A stretch of DNA of 64,000 nt, from the NCBI RefSeq assembly GCF_029892425.1, contig NZ_JARXWB010000006.1, positions 1 through 64,000 on the forward strand, read 5' to 3'. The translations under genes and the position numbers were made by a program. The first letter of the stretch is position 1; every line of letters begins with the position of its first letter. The notes beneath the pieces were generated by a model. The model made no database searches. It was not told the DNA's origin and saw only the letters and a list, made by a program, of their open reading frames with translations. Source of the DNA: Bradyrhizobium sp. BR13661. GTDB lineage: Bacteria; Pseudomonadota; Alphaproteobacteria; Rhizobiales; Xanthobacteraceae. This document shows positions 40,616-49,455 of the stretch, in pieces.

Positions 40616-41089
40616 ATGCAGCAGACCTACCGCGCAAGGAGAATAGCCGTGTGTTTTCGTGATCTTGTCGTCGCTGCGCTCATGGGGTGGCTTGCTTTAT
40701 GTCTATCTCGGCTGCCGGCTGCCGCTGCGGGCACCAGCGCCGGCTACGGAATGGGTGGCCCGTTCAGGGTGTTCGATCCAATCGTCGAGCAATACAACCG
40801 GTCCGGTGAGCAGTTTCGCATTGAGGGCCATTGCCAATCTTCTTGCACGCTGTTCCTGGCAATCAGGAACGTGTGCGTCGATCGAAATGCGACGCTGCTG
40901 TTTCATGCCGGCCATGATAGGAGCAGGAACGTGAGCTCCTGGGCGACGGATCATCTGCTTAGCGCCTACAACCCAGGCCTGCGCGCCTACGTTACCGCAA
41001 ACCACTTCGTGGATACGCTGGAGTTTCACTCCATATCGGGGGGCGACATCATTCGCCGCTTTGGCTATCGCGAGTGCTCCAGGAGTTAG
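40616..41089 (+). CDS. Secreted ClpP/crotonase-like periplasmic protein (COG3904 type)
   Basis: 157 residues. A signal segment (LVVAALMGWLALCLS) is followed by a mature part with IEGHCQSSCTLFLAIRNVCVDRNATLLFHAG, shown here as its key elements: G-x-C-x-S-x-C then VCV and FHA. This is the pattern of periplasmic ClpP-like proteins (COG3904), where the serine is the probable nucleophile. The C-terminal catalytic half is short, so it may be truncated or a minimal form. The ATG at 40616 is preceded by GGCGAG. Confidence 0.6.
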   Translation: MQQTYRARRIAVCFRDLVVAALMGWLALCLSRLPAAAAGTSAGYGMGGPFRVFDPIVEQYNRSGEQFRIEGHCQSSCTLFLAIRNVCVDRNATLLFHAGHDRSRNVSSWATDHLLSAYNPGLRAYVTANHFVDTLEFHSISGGDIIRRFGYRECSRS

Positions 41090-41194
41090 CGCACGCTAGT
41101 TCTTGTTCGACTCGTTCGATGCCTATGTGCAGCAACTCACACCAAGATCAGTTCGAAGTCGTCTATCTCTCGCGCCAGATGAGAGGAGAGTCTA

Positions 41195-41452
41195 ATGGGA
41201 ACATTGTCACGCGCTCTTGCAACAAAAATCGTGGGCATCGTTAGTCGCGTAGTAGCGGCGCTACAAGCGCAGCGATCGATCGACGCAAGGCGGATACACC
41301 GGCAATACCGCCACCTGATCGAAGCGCAGGGCGACGCACCAGGCTCGACCCGAGTTGGTCTTGTTTGCACCGCAGAGGATGATTCAGGAAATGCTGATGG
41401 AACTGTTGTAACTGAACCATCGTCCAACCGAACAACGCTCGAACGCGCGTAA
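41195..41452 (+). CDS. Small conserved protein of unknown function (85 aa)
   Basis: A strong AGGAGAG four bases before the ATG supports translation. The protein has MGTLSRALATKIVGIVSRVV then AALQAQRSIDARRIHRQYRHLI, followed by a low-complexity tail. The head shares its pattern with the broken gene at 40123, so the two are probably old duplicates. No function known. Confidence 0.55.
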   Translation: MGTLSRALATKIVGIVSRVVAALQAQRSIDARRIHRQYRHLIEAQGDAPGSTRVGLVCTAEDDSGNADGTVVTEPSSNRTTLERA

Positions 41453-42160
41453 TCCCAATATCGTCATGTTGGCGCTTGACGCCGCAATCGTGGCTCGACA
41501 GCGTAACCGCGCTCGATAGCCAACTCGGCCGAATGTTCACACTCCATTGAGGTATTGGACCGTCCGCGCTGCAGCTAGACCCGGATCCTTCTCGCGTTGC
41601 TCTCTTGTCCGCCACGATCTTTAATCCGATTGAATCGGAGGCGCATTTTGCGAAAGATACGTGCTGATCGCTTCAGCCGGTGGGACACGATCATGGCATC
41701 TCATGTTCCACCGAGGGTTCGAGAAGAAGAGATAGCTGGTTGAAATTGAAGGGTAATCTATTTTCTGTGGCACCATGTTGGATTGGGACGAGAGTTCAAG
41801 TTTTTCAATTGCTTAGAAGGCGGTGTGTGCACGACGTGTGCACCGGAAGGTCAAGAAAAGTCTCATCACATCCAATGTGAGCATGCCTGTGGGGCATCTG
41901 GATGCTGTCTTTGGTTTCCGAAACCTTGTGGGCGAGCGGGGTGAAGATGGTTTCACCGCATGCGAGCGAGGTGTGGTCTGCAACTCAGCTCGACTGATGG
42001 TGTTCGCAGCGTTGCGCCTTGAAGGCGGCTCGGAGCTGAAAAGTTGCGGCTGCTTCCAGGCGGCAAGCGTCCCCCCTAGATTCCTGTTGTCCCGCGACTC
42101 CGGCGCCTCTAGCATCACGTCAAAACGGGCGTCGGGGCGGAAATGTGTCGCGAGGACATC
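41453..42160. other. Intergenic region upstream of the ABC importer operon
   Basis: No gene recognised. Two copies of GTGTGCAC lie at 41825-41832 and 41836-41843, and CCGATT-G-AATCGG forms a short inverted repeat near 41627. The promoter of the ABC operon should be at the right end; no consensus was identified. Confidence 0.4.
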
Positions 42161-44062
42161 ATGCGCAGTATCAGTGCATTGCTGCTGGCCGCTTGTGTGC
42201 TGGGATCCCTGCTGTTCGCATCAGTGGAACCTGGTCTTGCGCAGGGAATTCCGCAAAACATTCCGCGGAAGGACCTTCTGATCCTCGAGAACCCGGAAGG
42301 CACCGTCAAAAACGCCGGCTGGTTCAACATCTGGGTGATCAACGCCAGCTCGCAGTCCAATGGGCTGCAGCAGGCCGCGCTTGATACGCTCTGGTATATC
42401 GATCCCGAGAGCGGTCTCGATGGTGTCTGGGACAATTCGCTGGCTGCCGACAAGCCGCAATACAACGCCGACTTCACCGAAATGACGGTCAAGCTGCGCA
42501 GCGGCATCTTCTGGAGCGATGGCGTCGAGTTCACCGCTGATGACGTCGTCGCAACCGTGACGACCCAGATCAAAAATCCGGCCATGCGCTTCAGCGCCGT
42601 GCTGACGAGCAACGTCGCTTCCGTCGAGGCGCCGGATACTCACACGGTCGTGTTCAAGCTCAAAAAACCCAATTCTCGCTTCCACACCAATTTCACGGTG
42701 CGCTGGGGCGCGGTGTGGATCCTGCCCAAGCATGTCTTCGACAAGGTCGAGGATCCCGTCAAATTCGACTTCAACAAGCCGGTCTCGCTCGGCGCCTATG
42801 TGCTGCACAGCTACGATCCCGACGGCAAATGGTACATCTGGCAGCTTCGCGACGACTGGCAACGCACCACGCTGGCGCGCTTCGGCAAGCCGGGTCCGAA
42901 ATATCTCGCTTATGTCGATCCCGGGCCGCCCGATAAGCGGGTGATCGCGCAGCTCAACCACGAGCTCGACGTGATCCACGACATCGCGCCGGAGGGCATG
43001 TTCGCCCTCGCCAAGCAGAGCAAGACGACGCGGGCCTGGTTCAAGGGATTCCCCTACGGCCATCCCGATCCGACGCTTCCCGCTGTCATCTTCAACACGC
43101 AGAATGAGAATTTCAAAAATCCGGACGTGCGCTGGGCGCTGGCGTTGTTGATCGACATCAAGGCCGTTGCGATGGCGGCCTATCGCGGCGCGGCCACCAT
43201 CTCCGCGATCGGCGTGCCGCCGACAGGAACCCATCCGGCCACCTATCACGCGCCGATGGAAGACTGGCTCGAAAGCTTCGAGATCGACACCGGCAAGCGC
43301 AAGATCAAGCCGTACGACCCGACCGTCGGCAAGCAGATCGCCGACATGCTGCGGCCGTCCATGGGCGAGCAGATCCCGACCGATCCGGCCGAGATCGCCA
43401 GGGCGTTCGGCCGGGGCTGGTGGAAGACCGATCCGCAAGCGGCGCAGGAGCTTCTGGAGAAAGCCGGCTTCAGCAAGCGCGGCGGCACCTGGATCACGCC
43501 TGATGGAAAGCCCTTCACCGTCCGCGTCATGGTCGAGGGCGATCTGCGTCCGGTGATGACGCGGGCCGGAACGATGATCGTGCAGCTTTGGAAGCAGGCG
43601 GGCATCGACGCCAAAATCGACGTCGCGCAAGGCACGCTGCCGACGCGGCGGGCGGCCGGTGATTTCGACACCTTCATCGGCTGGAGCGTCGAGACCCTGG
43701 GTGGCCATCCGGATCTGTCTTATTTCCTCGACAGCTGGCATTCGCAATTCGTCGCCGAGCCCGGCAAGCCGCAGCCGCTGCGCAACTGGCAGCGCTGGTC
43801 CAGTCCAGCGCTCGACAAGATCATCGAGGAGATTCGCACCGTCGGTTTCGACGATCCCAGGTCCATCGAGTTCGGCAAGGATTACGTCAAGCTCGCGGTG
43901 AAGGAGATGCCGATCATTCCGCTGATGGCCTACAACGTGTTCACCGCGATGGACCAGACCTACTGGACCGGTTTCCCGACATCGGAAAATCCTTACACCA
44001 ACCCCGTGCCGAACTGGGGCAATTCGCGCTACATGTTCGTCCGGCTGAAGCCGGCGAGTTAG
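42161..44062 (+). CDS. ABC importer solute-binding protein, family 5
   Basis: 633 residues from the ATG at 42161 (GAGGA seven bases upstream). Signal peptide RSISALLLAACVLGSLLFA, ending near GLAQ. The mature part fits family-5 extracellular binding proteins: LRSGIFWSDGVEFTADDVVAT, then HPDPTLPAVIFNTQNENFKNPDVRWALAL in pieces, and GNSRYMFVRLKPAS at the end. These bind oligopeptides, nickel or, in some branches, oligosaccharides. The operon ends with an arabinofuranosidase, which points to a sugar ligand. Confidence 0.93.
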   Translation: MRSISALLLAACVLGSLLFASVEPGLAQGIPQNIPRKDLLILENPEGTVKNAGWFNIWVINASSQSNGLQQAALDTLWYIDPESGLDGVWDNSLAADKPQYNADFTEMTVKLRSGIFWSDGVEFTADDVVATVTTQIKNPAMRFSAVLTSNVASVEAPDTHTVVFKLKKPNSRFHTNFTVRWGAVWILPKHVFDKVEDPVKFDFNKPVSLGAYVLHSYDPDGKWYIWQLRDDWQRTTLARFGKPGPKYLAYVDPGPPDKRVIAQLNHELDVIHDIAPEGMFALAKQSKTTRAWFKGFPYGHPDPTLPAVIFNTQNENFKNPDVRWALALLIDIKAVAMAAYRGAATISAIGVPPTGTHPATYHAPMEDWLESFEIDTGKRKIKPYDPTVGKQIADMLRPSMGEQIPTDPAEIARAFGRGWWKTDPQAAQELLEKAGFSKRGGTWITPDGKPFTVRVMVEGDLRPVMTRAGTMIVQLWKQAGIDAKIDVAQGTLPTRRAAGDFDTFIGWSVETLGGHPDLSYFLDSWHSQFVAEPGKPQPLRNWQRWSSPALDKIIEEIRTVGFDDPRSIEFGKDYVKLAVKEMPIIPLMAYNVFTAMDQTYWTGFPTSENPYTNPVPNWGNSRYMFVRLKPAS

Positions 44063-44127
44063 GACGCGATGTACCCGCAGCGCTTGCATCTGCCCCAACG
44101 GCCTTGCCGACCAACTCGGGTGCTCCC

Positions 44128-45132
44128 GTGAGCGGGTACGCCGGCTATGTCGGCCGCCGGCTCGCGCAATTCCTGCTCGTTGTCTTCATCGGCATCAACA
44201 TCGCCTATGTCGTCACGCATGCCTCGCCCATCGATCCCGTCGAGCAATCGGTCTCGGTGGTGACTTCGTTTGGCAACACCGCGCCTGCTGCGATCGAGCA
44301 GATGCGCAGCTCCCTGCGCGAGCTCTATGGTCTCGGCGGTACGCCCGTTCAGCAATATCTGACGTTCTGGAAGCGGATCCTGAGCGCCGATTTCGGCCCC
44401 TCGCTGTCGGCATTCCCGACGCCCGTCGGCACCCTGATTGCGCGCGCGCTGCCGTGGACGGCGGGGCTACTCGCAGTTTCGACCCTCATCGCCTGGGTGC
44501 TCGGCAATTTGTTGGGAGGCCTTGCCGGCTATTACCGGCAGAGCCGCGGCCTGAAGCTGATGGGGGTGATCGCGATGGGCCTTCATCCGATCCCATACTA
44601 CATCCTGGCAATGCTGCTGCTGATCCTGTTTGGCTTCATCTGGCCGGTGCTTCCGATCAGCGGCGGGGCGACGATGAATCTGCCGCAATCCCTGACGCCC
44701 GAATTCGTCTGGAGCGTGCTGCAACATGCGATCCTGCCGGCGCTGTCGCTGATTCTGATCGGGGTAGGAAGCTGGTTCCTCGGCATGCGTTCGCTGGTCT
44801 CCAATGTCCTGGCCGAAGACTACGTCGTCTACGCCGAGCTCGCCGGCGTGAAGTCTTGGCGCATCCTGACATTCTATGTGATGCGCAACGCGCTGGTGCC
44901 GCAGGTGACGGGCCTTGCGATGTCGCTCGGCGGAATCTTCAACGGCGCCGTGATCACCGAAAAGGTGTTCGGTTATCCCGGGCTCGGCTCGCTGCTGGTC
45001 GATGCCGTCTATGCCGGTGATTACGGCCTGGTCCTCGGCGTCACCACCATCTCGATCCTCGGCGTATCGGTCGGCGTGCTCGCGATCGATCTTCTGTACC
45101 CGCTGCTCGATCCCCGGGTGAAGGTCAGCTGA
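44128..45132 (+). CDS. ABC importer permease, DppB type
   Basis: About 334 residues, six hydrophobic segments beginning with LAQFLLVVFIGINIAYVVTH. The binding-protein-dependent transport loop is EDYVVYAELAGVKSWRILTFYVMRNALVP, here in parts. Start codons are uncertain: the GTG at 44128 is used here and a TTG at 44104 is in frame; neither has a clear ribosome binding site. The stop overlaps the next permease's ATG (TGATG). Confidence 0.9.
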   Translation: MSGYAGYVGRRLAQFLLVVFIGINIAYVVTHASPIDPVEQSVSVVTSFGNTAPAAIEQMRSSLRELYGLGGTPVQQYLTFWKRILSADFGPSLSAFPTPVGTLIARALPWTAGLLAVSTLIAWVLGNLLGGLAGYYRQSRGLKLMGVIAMGLHPIPYYILAMLLLILFGFIWPVLPISGGATMNLPQSLTPEFVWSVLQHAILPALSLILIGVGSWFLGMRSLVSNVLAEDYVVYAELAGVKSWRILTFYVMRNALVPQVTGLAMSLGGIFNGAVITEKVFGYPGLGSLLVDAVYAGDYGLVLGVTTISILGVSVGVLAIDLLYPLLDPRVKVS

Positions 45133-45995
45133 TGGCCGTCGTTCTCCGCGACCTCCTCCGCTACAGGGTCGAGTTCCGGATCGGGCTCGTGCTGGTTGCT
45201 CTGGTCCTGCTGCTGTCCGTGCTGGCGAGCTTCTCGCCGTATCCGCCTGACAGCGTCTATGTGGTGCCGCCCGATCTGCCGCCGTCGCTGACCTACTGGT
45301 TCGGCACGACGTCGCGCGGCCAGGACGTGTTCTGGCAATTGAGCTTCGCCATCCGGAATACGCTGCTGTTCGGGGGCACTGTGGCGCTGGTCAGTCGCCT
45401 GATCGCGCTCACGGTCGGGCTCATCAGTGGTTACAAGGGCGGCTGGATCGACCGCGTCCTAATGTCCGTCAACGATACCTTCATCGTCATCCCGCTGCTG
45501 CCGATCCTGGTGCTGTTCTATTTCGTGATGCGCGACCGCATCTCCTGGTTGATGCTGGCGCTGATCATGGCCTGTTTCGGCTGGGCTTACGATGCGCGGC
45601 TGATCCGTTCGGTGGTCATGAGCTTGAGGCAGCGCGAGTTCACCCAGACCAGCCTGTTCTCGGGGATGAGCACGCGGCAGATCCTGACGGAAGAACATCT
45701 GCCCTATGTCGTGCCGATCCTGTTCTCCACGACCATGAACAACATGGTGTGGTCGATCGGGCTCGAAGTGACACTCGCCGTGCTCGGCTTTACCGATATC
45801 AACACGCCCACCATCGGCGGCATGATCTATTGGGCCAACCAGCACACGGCGATGGTCGCCGGCATCTGGTGGTGGATCGCCTTTCCGACCGTCGCCGTGA
45901 TCATGGCGTTCATCGGGCTCTTTCTGCTCGCGGTCTCGGTGAACGCCCATATCGATCCGAGAAGCCGGCTCTGGAGTATGGGAGAGGCTTCGTGA
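45132..45995 (+). CDS. ABC importer permease, DppC type
   Basis: 287 residues with six hydrophobic segments and the typical periplasmic start (YWFGTTSRGQDVFWQL). The cytoplasmic coupling loop is in RQREFTQTSLFSGMSTRQIL then EEHLPYVVP. Its start overlaps the upstream permease by one base and its stop overlaps the ATPase start, so the translation is coupled along the operon. Confidence 0.92.
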   Translation: MAVVLRDLLRYRVEFRIGLVLVALVLLLSVLASFSPYPPDSVYVVPPDLPPSLTYWFGTTSRGQDVFWQLSFAIRNTLLFGGTVALVSRLIALTVGLISGYKGGWIDRVLMSVNDTFIVIPLLPILVLFYFVMRDRISWLMLALIMACFGWAYDARLIRSVVMSLRQREFTQTSLFSGMSTRQILTEEHLPYVVPILFSTTMNNMVWSIGLEVTLAVLGFTDINTPTIGGMIYWANQHTAMVAGIWWWIAFPTVAVIMAFIGLFLLAVSVNAHIDPRSRLWSMGEAS

Positions 45996-47026
45996 TGCAG
46001 GCGAGCCTCGAGCAGCCGCATGGGAATCAAGAGGCTCAGCCGCTTCTCGTCGTTCGCGACCTGCAGGCCTATTACCAAATCAGCCATGCCGGCGTCAGGC
46101 GCGGCATCCGGGCGGTTGACGGTGTCAGCTTCACGGTTCGCCGCGGCGAGATCTATGGCCTCGCCGGGGAATCGAGCTCGGGCAAGACCACGCTGATCAA
46201 GAGCATTGCAGGCGCGATCAAGCCACCGCTCGAGATCGTCGGTGGCAGCATGGAGTTTTCGTTCCTGCCCGGCTATGGCGGATTGCACCGTGCGCCGCCG
46301 GCGGAAGTGGAGCGGATTCGCTGGCGGCAACTGTCCTACATCATGCAGGGCTCGATGAACGTGCTGAATCCGGTGCGTCGTGTCAGATCCTCCTTCGTCG
46401 ATTTTGCCTATCCGCATGTCGGCGGCAGCCGAAGGCAGTTCGAACAGCAGGTGGTCGCCCATCTGGCTCGCGTCAAACTCGATACTTCGGTGCTTTCAGC
46501 CTTTCCGCATGAGCTCTCGGGCGGGATGCGGCAACGCGCCACGCTTGCGCTCGCGACGATCTGCCGTCCCCGATTTATCATTGCCGACGAGCCGACCACC
46601 GCGCTCGACGTGGTGGTGCAGAAGGAGGTGCTCGGCATGCTCCGTGGCATTCAGCGCGAGACCGGCTCGTCGGTCCTGTTCGTCACGCATGACATGGGCG
46701 TGCATGCGCATATCACCGACCGCCTCGCCATCATGTATGCCGGGCGCCTCGTCGAAGAGGCGGCGACCGCGGAGATCTTCGGCAATCCCCTGCATCCCTA
46801 CACCAAGAACCTGATCTCGAGCCTTCCGCGCATCGGCGAGGACGCGCCGCGCGTGGGGCTTGGCGGCGCCCCGCCAAATCTGGCCGATCCGCCCTCGGGT
46901 TGCCGCTTCCATCCGCGATGTCTGCTCGCACGCGAGATTTGCAGCCGTGAGGTTCCGGTCATGCGCGAAGCGAGCTCCGGGCATCGCGTCGCATGCTTCG
47001 CCGTTAACGGGGACGACAGGGCATGA
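45995..47026 (+). CDS. ABC importer ATPase, DppD type
   Basis: 343 residues. Walker A GLAGESSSGKTTL, signature LSGGMRQRATLALA, Walker B FIIADEPTTALD, and a C-terminal oligopeptide-transporter extension with conserved cysteines (SGCRFHPRCLLA). The ATG at 45995 overlaps the permease stop; longer frames upstream are shadows. A cluster of cysteines near the end (CLLAREICSREVP) resembles the iron-sulfur-like site of DppD proteins. Ends ATGA with the next ATPase. Confidence 0.93.
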   Translation: MQASLEQPHGNQEAQPLLVVRDLQAYYQISHAGVRRGIRAVDGVSFTVRRGEIYGLAGESSSGKTTLIKSIAGAIKPPLEIVGGSMEFSFLPGYGGLHRAPPAEVERIRWRQLSYIMQGSMNVLNPVRRVRSSFVDFAYPHVGGSRRQFEQQVVAHLARVKLDTSVLSAFPHELSGGMRQRATLALATICRPRFIIADEPTTALDVVVQKEVLGMLRGIQRETGSSVLFVTHDMGVHAHITDRLAIMYAGRLVEEAATAEIFGNPLHPYTKNLISSLPRIGEDAPRVGLGGAPPNLADPPSGCRFHPRCLLAREICSREVPVMREASSGHRVACFAVNGDDRA

Positions 47027-47904
47027 GCGATCTGCTGCTCGACGTCATGGCGGTCAGCAAGATATTCGTCCGCGGAAGGCTGCTATCGCGGGAGAAGATC
47101 GTTGCGGTGAACAAGGTGAGCTTGCAGCTTGCCGCCCGGCGACCGGAGATCCTGGCGATCATCGGCGAATCCGGCAGCGGCAAGACGACGCTCGCCCGGA
47201 TGATCCTGAACATGGAGACGCCGACCAGTGGCAGACTGCTGCTCGACGGCAACGACCTTGCGGCCATCAGCGGCAGTGCCGGCCGGCTGGCGTTCATGCA
47301 TAAGGTGCAGCCGATCTTTCAGAATCCGTTTGAGTCCTTCAATCCGCTGAGGCGGGTTGAGCGGTATCTGCTTATGACGCGACGTCGATTTTCTGGCGCG
47401 GCAGGGGAGAGCACGATTGCGATGGCCGTCGATGCGGCGCTGCACAAAATAGGCTTGTCGCTGAAGGAGGTGAGCGGCAGGTACCCGCACGAATTGTCCG
47501 GCGGACAGCTGCAACGGGTCGCGATTGCCCGTGCGCTGCTGGCCGAGCCGAAATTGATCGTGGCGGACGAGCCGGTCTCCATGATCGATGCGTCCTTGCG
47601 CATGTCCATTGTCAATCTGTTCAGGACGTTGCGGGACGATCTCGGGATATCGATCATCTATGTCACGCACGATCTGGCGACCGCCTACTACGTCAGCGAT
47701 CGTATCATGATCATGCAGAAGGGCAGCGTCGTGGAAAGCGGTGATGCGCGAGATGTGCTGAAGGCGCCGCGGCATCCCTACACACGCCAGTTGCGCGAAG
47801 CCGCTCTTTTGCCTCAAATTGCCAGCGGCGGCGCAAATGCCCCGCCCGGTACGACCAAGTCATTTGATCCAGCACATTCGAAGGAAGGGCATGAGAAAAG
47901 CTAG
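47023..47904 (+). CDS. ABC importer ATPase, DppF type
   Basis: 293 residues. Walker A IIGESGSGKTTLARM, Q-loop QPIFQNPFESFNP, signature LSGGQLQRVAIARALL, Walker B LIVADEPVSMID. It pairs with the DppD-type ATPase. The ATG overlaps the previous stop. The 3' end overlaps the start of the arabinofuranosidase by 14 bases, an unusually tight link between a transporter and a glycosidase. Confidence 0.93.
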   Translation: MSDLLLDVMAVSKIFVRGRLLSREKIVAVNKVSLQLAARRPEILAIIGESGSGKTTLARMILNMETPTSGRLLLDGNDLAAISGSAGRLAFMHKVQPIFQNPFESFNPLRRVERYLLMTRRRFSGAAGESTIAMAVDAALHKIGLSLKEVSGRYPHELSGGQLQRVAIARALLAEPKLIVADEPVSMIDASLRMSIVNLFRTLRDDLGISIIYVTHDLATAYYVSDRIMIMQKGSVVESGDARDVLKAPRHPYTRQLREAALLPQIASGGANAPPGTTKSFDPAHSKEGHEKS

Positions 47905-49435
47905 AGTTCTGATGGATCGGGATTTTGCTATCGCTGACACCGATCCTCGCCTGTTTGGGGCCTTCGTCGAACATCTCGGACGGTGCGTCTACGGCGGCAT
48001 CTACGAGCCGGGCCATCCGACAGCAGACGATAAGGGATTTCGCGGCGACGTGCTGGCGCTGGTGAAGGAGCTTGGCCCGACGATCATCCGATATCCCGGC
48101 GGCAATTTCGTCTCCGGCTACAATTGGGAAGACGGAGTCGGCCCGCAGGAGACAAGGCCAGCGCGGCTCGACCTCGCATGGTTCAGCACCGAGCCCAACA
48201 GCTTCGGCACGAATGAATTCATGGACTGGTGCAAGGCTGCCGATGTCGAGCCGATGCTGGCAGTCAATCTCGGCACGCGGGGCGGCGAGGCCGCGTCCAA
48301 CCTTGTGGAGTACTGCAATCACCCGGGCGGATCGGCCTGGTCGGATCTGCGCCGCGCCCACGGCTGGGAGAAGCCGCACGGTGTCAGGTTCTGGTGCCTC
48401 GGCAACGAGATGGATGGCCCTTGGCAGATTGGGCACAAGAGCGCGGCCACTTACGGGCCTGTGGCGCTCGAAGCCGCCAAGATGATGCGGTGGGTGGACC
48501 CGAAGATCGAACTCGCAGTCTGCGGCTCGTGCGGGCGGAGCATGCCGACGTTCGGCACCTGGGAAGACACGGTGCTCGATCAAACCTTCGATCATGTCGA
48601 CTACGTTTCGCTGCATACGTATCTCAACAATTATCGGCGAGACAGCGCAGCCTTTCTCGCCAGCCCCGACCTGATGGACCGCTTCATCGACGAGGTTGTT
48701 GCATTGGCGGATGCCGCGGCGGCGCGACGTCGATCCGACAAGCGCCTGATGTTGAATTTCGACGAATGGAACGTCTGGTATCGAACCCGCCGCAACCGGG
48801 CCGATCGGGTCAAGGAAGGCTGGCCCGTGGCGCCGCCGATTCTCGAGGAGATCTACACGATGGAGGACGCGCTGGCTTTCGGCGGAGCCTGCATCTCGCT
48901 GCTCAACCATGCCGATCGCGTGAGAGCGGCCTGCCTGGCGCAACTCGTCAATGCTATCGCGCCGATCATGACCGAGACCGGCGGAGCCGCATGGCGCCAG
49001 ACCATCTTTTTCCCGTTCGCGCACATGAGCCGCTTCGGCCGCGGCAAGGTGCTGCGCATCCAGGTCGATTCGGACACCTACGACACCACCTATTACGATC
49101 CCCGGGGACCTCTGGAGCTGACCTTTCCGATCGCCAATGTGCCGTACCTCAAGATGGCTGCCGTCGCGGGAGAGGCCGGGACTGTTTCGCTGTTCATGCT
49201 CAATCGCGATCTCAACCAGGAGATCGAGGTTAGCATCGATGCGCGGAATTTCGGCCGGCTCGCCGTGGCAGATGCCTTTCAATTGCGTCACGACGATCTT
49301 CAGGCGACGAACACGAGGGACGCGCCAGGGCGGGTGAAGCCTCAGCCGTTGCAGGGCGTGAGCTTCGCTGGCGCGCAGTTGCGTGCGACGCTCAAGCCGG
49401 CGTCATGGAACGTGATTCATCTGTCGGCAAACTGA
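47891..49435 (+). CDS. GH51 alpha-L-arabinofuranosidase
   Basis: 514 residues from the ATG at 47891 (GGAAGGG just upstream). GH51 features: FGAFVEHLGRCVYGGIYEP, IIRYPGGNFVSGYNWEDG, the acid/base glutamate in LGNEMDGPWQIGH, HTYLNNY, and the nucleophile glutamate in FDEWNVWY. It ends with the beta-sandwich domain. There is no signal peptide, so it works in the cytoplasm, removing terminal arabinofuranosyl groups from oligosaccharides. Its start lies inside the last codons of the ABC ATPase, so the imported substrate is probably an arabino-oligosaccharide of plant cell-wall origin. Confidence 0.95.
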   Translation: MRKARVLMDRDFAIADTDPRLFGAFVEHLGRCVYGGIYEPGHPTADDKGFRGDVLALVKELGPTIIRYPGGNFVSGYNWEDGVGPQETRPARLDLAWFSTEPNSFGTNEFMDWCKAADVEPMLAVNLGTRGGEAASNLVEYCNHPGGSAWSDLRRAHGWEKPHGVRFWCLGNEMDGPWQIGHKSAATYGPVALEAAKMMRWVDPKIELAVCGSCGRSMPTFGTWEDTVLDQTFDHVDYVSLHTYLNNYRRDSAAFLASPDLMDRFIDEVVALADAAAARRRSDKRLMLNFDEWNVWYRTRRNRADRVKEGWPVAPPILEEIYTMEDALAFGGACISLLNHADRVRAACLAQLVNAIAPIMTETGGAAWRQTIFFPFAHMSRFGRGKVLRIQVDSDTYDTTYYDPRGPLELTFPIANVPYLKMAAVAGEAGTVSLFMLNRDLNQEIEVSIDARNFGRLAVADAFQLRHDDLQATNTRDAPGRVKPQPLQGVSFAGAQLRATLKPASWNVIHLSAN

Positions 49436-49455
49436 GATCGGCGAGCGGAGCCTGC

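Noticed and set aside
41825..41843. Two GTGTGCAC copies as an operator
   Set aside because: Too short and too far from the ABC start at 42161 to support a regulatory claim.
42221..44098. 625-codon minus-strand frame opposite the binding protein
   Set aside because: Arg/His-rich shadow without motifs.
47711..49291. 526-codon minus-strand frame opposite the arabinofuranosidase
   Set aside because: No motif, and the GH51 motifs are on the other strand.
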